From the NCBI GenBank assembly GCA_047967505.1, contig CM106541.1: DNA of 64,000 nt; one strand, written 5' to 3'. The number at the start of each line of letters is the position of its first letter. The first letter of the stretch is position 1. The DNA comes from Dipteris shenzhenensis. Lineage: Eukaryota; Polypodiophyta; Polypodiopsida; Gleicheniales. The notes under the pieces were generated by a model. The model saw only the letters and a program-made list of their open reading frames with translations. It was not told the origin of the DNA and did no database searches. The position numbers and the translations under genes are program-made. Of the stretch, positions 62,534 to 64,000 are shown in pieces.

Positions 62534-64000
62534 ATGTCTTCTCCCGATGTACCGAATTTGGAATCCTTATTGGAAACTATCTCTCAACTACAAAAGACAG
62601 TAGAGCAGCTAAAGGGAAATAATACTAGCTCTTCAAAAAGATTGCATGTGGTAAGCTCCATGAGTAAAGAGATGTCCAAAATGCCTCAACGATGCACAAT
62701 GCAAACAAATAGTGGTGATGTATCTTTGCTAGAGATTCCTACTTATGATCAAATTTTTTGACCCCCAAAGTTGGCAGATCGTGAGTGTGGCATGCTCTAT
62801 GGAAGGGATTTTTAACTACGCCATTGCAGGGATAACCAAAATGTGACTTACTGTAAAAACCATCGTACAGTGCAGTTGTGGGTCAAAAATAATGAGATTA
62901 TTATGGATTTACGGCACAATAAAGATGAACAACAAAAAATCAAGGATTTTATTCAAGATAACTATGATCAAATTTTGCCACTTAAGTTTCCCGGAGCTAC
63001 ATACTTTTGGAAGCAAGAAGATGTTTATATGTACTATGTTCGAACAATGCAAGCAAGCCGAAAGTACAAAAAAAGAAAAAGGATCACCTCTTCTGTGGGC
63101 TCTTCAGTGGGATCTTCTATGGTAATATCTTTCTTCATAATGCAAATTGTCTATTATGTTCTTCTTTTATATTTAAATAAATTCACTATATTATAATTAT
63201 TGTAGGAAACAATTGGTGCATTATTTGAGAAAGAAGAACAAGTTTTGCAGGGATATGTAAGTTTGATGATTTATTTTCAAATTTGTATTTCCCTTTTATA
63301 CGTTTAAGTCATTATACATGTGTTAATTCTTGAGCATTTTATTATAATGATGATAGGAGGAAGAACAACTTATAGTAGCTGCATCTATAGAGGATCATGC
63401 TCCATGTCAATATGACTTGGAACACGGTAGTGAAATGTTGGTTCAGGTTTGTATCACATATTTCATATACATTGTAATTTATACTTATTTTCTTGTGAAT
63501 TTGTTTATAAGAATTATGTAAACTTTGTTAGGTAGGAGAAGGTGTTTATTGCCCAGAAATGCCACAAGAGTTAGCAACGACTGAAGATCATCATTTTTCA
63601 GCATCTAAATCTTTCATGGAGTTATTGCAAGAGACAGAACAGGTTGGAAAATTGATTATCGTTGCCATTTTATATTATATCAGTTGAGTTTAATATGGAT
63701 ATCTAATTAGTTTTTTTAATGATTTAGGTTGAGGATTTGAATCAAACTTGCATTCATGAGACTTCGTTAAATCCTGAGGATATGTCAATTGCAAGAAAGA
63801 GCAAGCGCACACCAAAGGTATACATTATACCTCTTTATAACGGGTTTAATGTTAATTCTTATGCATCGTTTTTTTTCGTTTGTCTCACATGGGAATCTAG
63901 AACTTAATATTTATGCTTCTTTAAAGTGGAGTGAGAAGATGAAAAAAAACATGCAAAAAATGAAGGCAAGTAAAGCTGCTAAAAAGCAACAAAGACTGAA
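62534..64000 (+). CDS. multi-exon second gene of the transposon region (unidentified, runs off the edge)
   Basis: ATG 62534 begins MSSPDVPNLESLLETISQLQ, then KTVEQLKGN, a probable coiled coil. The frame breaks near 62758 (a T-run shift; the other frame reads PPKLADRECGMLYG). From about 62800 to 63121 it is open again (CKNHRTVQLWVKNNEIIMDL, KKRKRITSSVGSS). GT-AG introns 63122-63205, 63257-63356, 63447-63531 and 63643-63727 separate exons of 51, 90, 111 and 90 nt, all phase 0 and open. They end with SIARKSKRTPK, a basic nuclear-signal-like motif. It could be a TnpA-like accessory gene of the Tnp2 element. No known domain was seen. Coordinates include introns. Confidence 0.55.

Overview
This 64-kb window is eukaryotic, repeat-dominated nuclear DNA from a land plant. 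The evidence is Ty1/copia and Ty3/gypsy LTR retrotransposons primed by initiator-Met tRNA (TGGTATCAGAGC sites next to LTRs), a Helitron, a Tnp2/CACTA-type transposon with GT-AG introns, MITEs, a plant-style satellite and decayed fragments of host genes. A large-genome, non-seed vascular plant such as a fern fits the repeat style, but that is inference. No bacterial operon, rRNA gene, tRNA gene or CRISPR array was recognised.

Layout. 1-2012: 3' half of a copia element. 2013-11927: a decayed gypsy element (Gypsy-1) that hosts three later insertions: an internally deleted copia (3519-5033), a gag-only LTR element (5233-7555, TSD CACCC) and a 2.1-kb AT-rich element with a near-perfect hairpin (9060-11144). 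12.1-20.4 kb: gypsy protease relic, unclassified decayed coding-like sequence, minisatellites, MITE copy 1 (15556-15789) and a reverse-strand copia tail. 20.4-25.9 kb: a reverse-strand copia fragment, a large imperfect inverted repeat, and inside its right arm a young 2.6-kb LTR element (22216-24789, TSD AACTT) carrying a papain-like protease fragment. 24.8-36.1 kb: copia gag fragment, Gypsy-2 gag in both orientations, and two elements inserted 25 bp apart in Gypsy-2: copia copy C and a very young gag-only element with an intact gag gene (32467-35105, TSD GCCTA). 37.4-41.4 kb: reverse-strand Helitron Rep-helicase relic. 41643-47203: the only near full-length copia (TSD AACCA), with gag, protease, integrase, RT and RNase H all present but broken. 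47.2-57.6 kb: mostly unique sequence with tandem duplications, an orphan SNF2 helicase exon, a degenerate minisatellite, a roughly 182-bp satellite array, and a histone H3 first exon split by MITE copy 2. 58.4-64.0 kb: a Tnp2-type transposase pseudogene with introns, followed by a second multi-exon gene whose internal exons are all open and phase 0.

How it works together. The window is a nested record of transposition. Exact target duplications and LTR-pair comparisons order the events: gypsy hosts first, copia elements next, gag-only and gene-capturing LTR elements last. Most copia stop codons are CAG to TAG changes, and several key Cys losses are CTG to CTA changes. This is the pattern expected from deamination of CHG-methylated cytosines, so silencing-linked mutation looks like the main cause of decay. 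Gag-only elements that keep ends and priming sites are likely mobilised in trans by autonomous relatives elsewhere in the genome.
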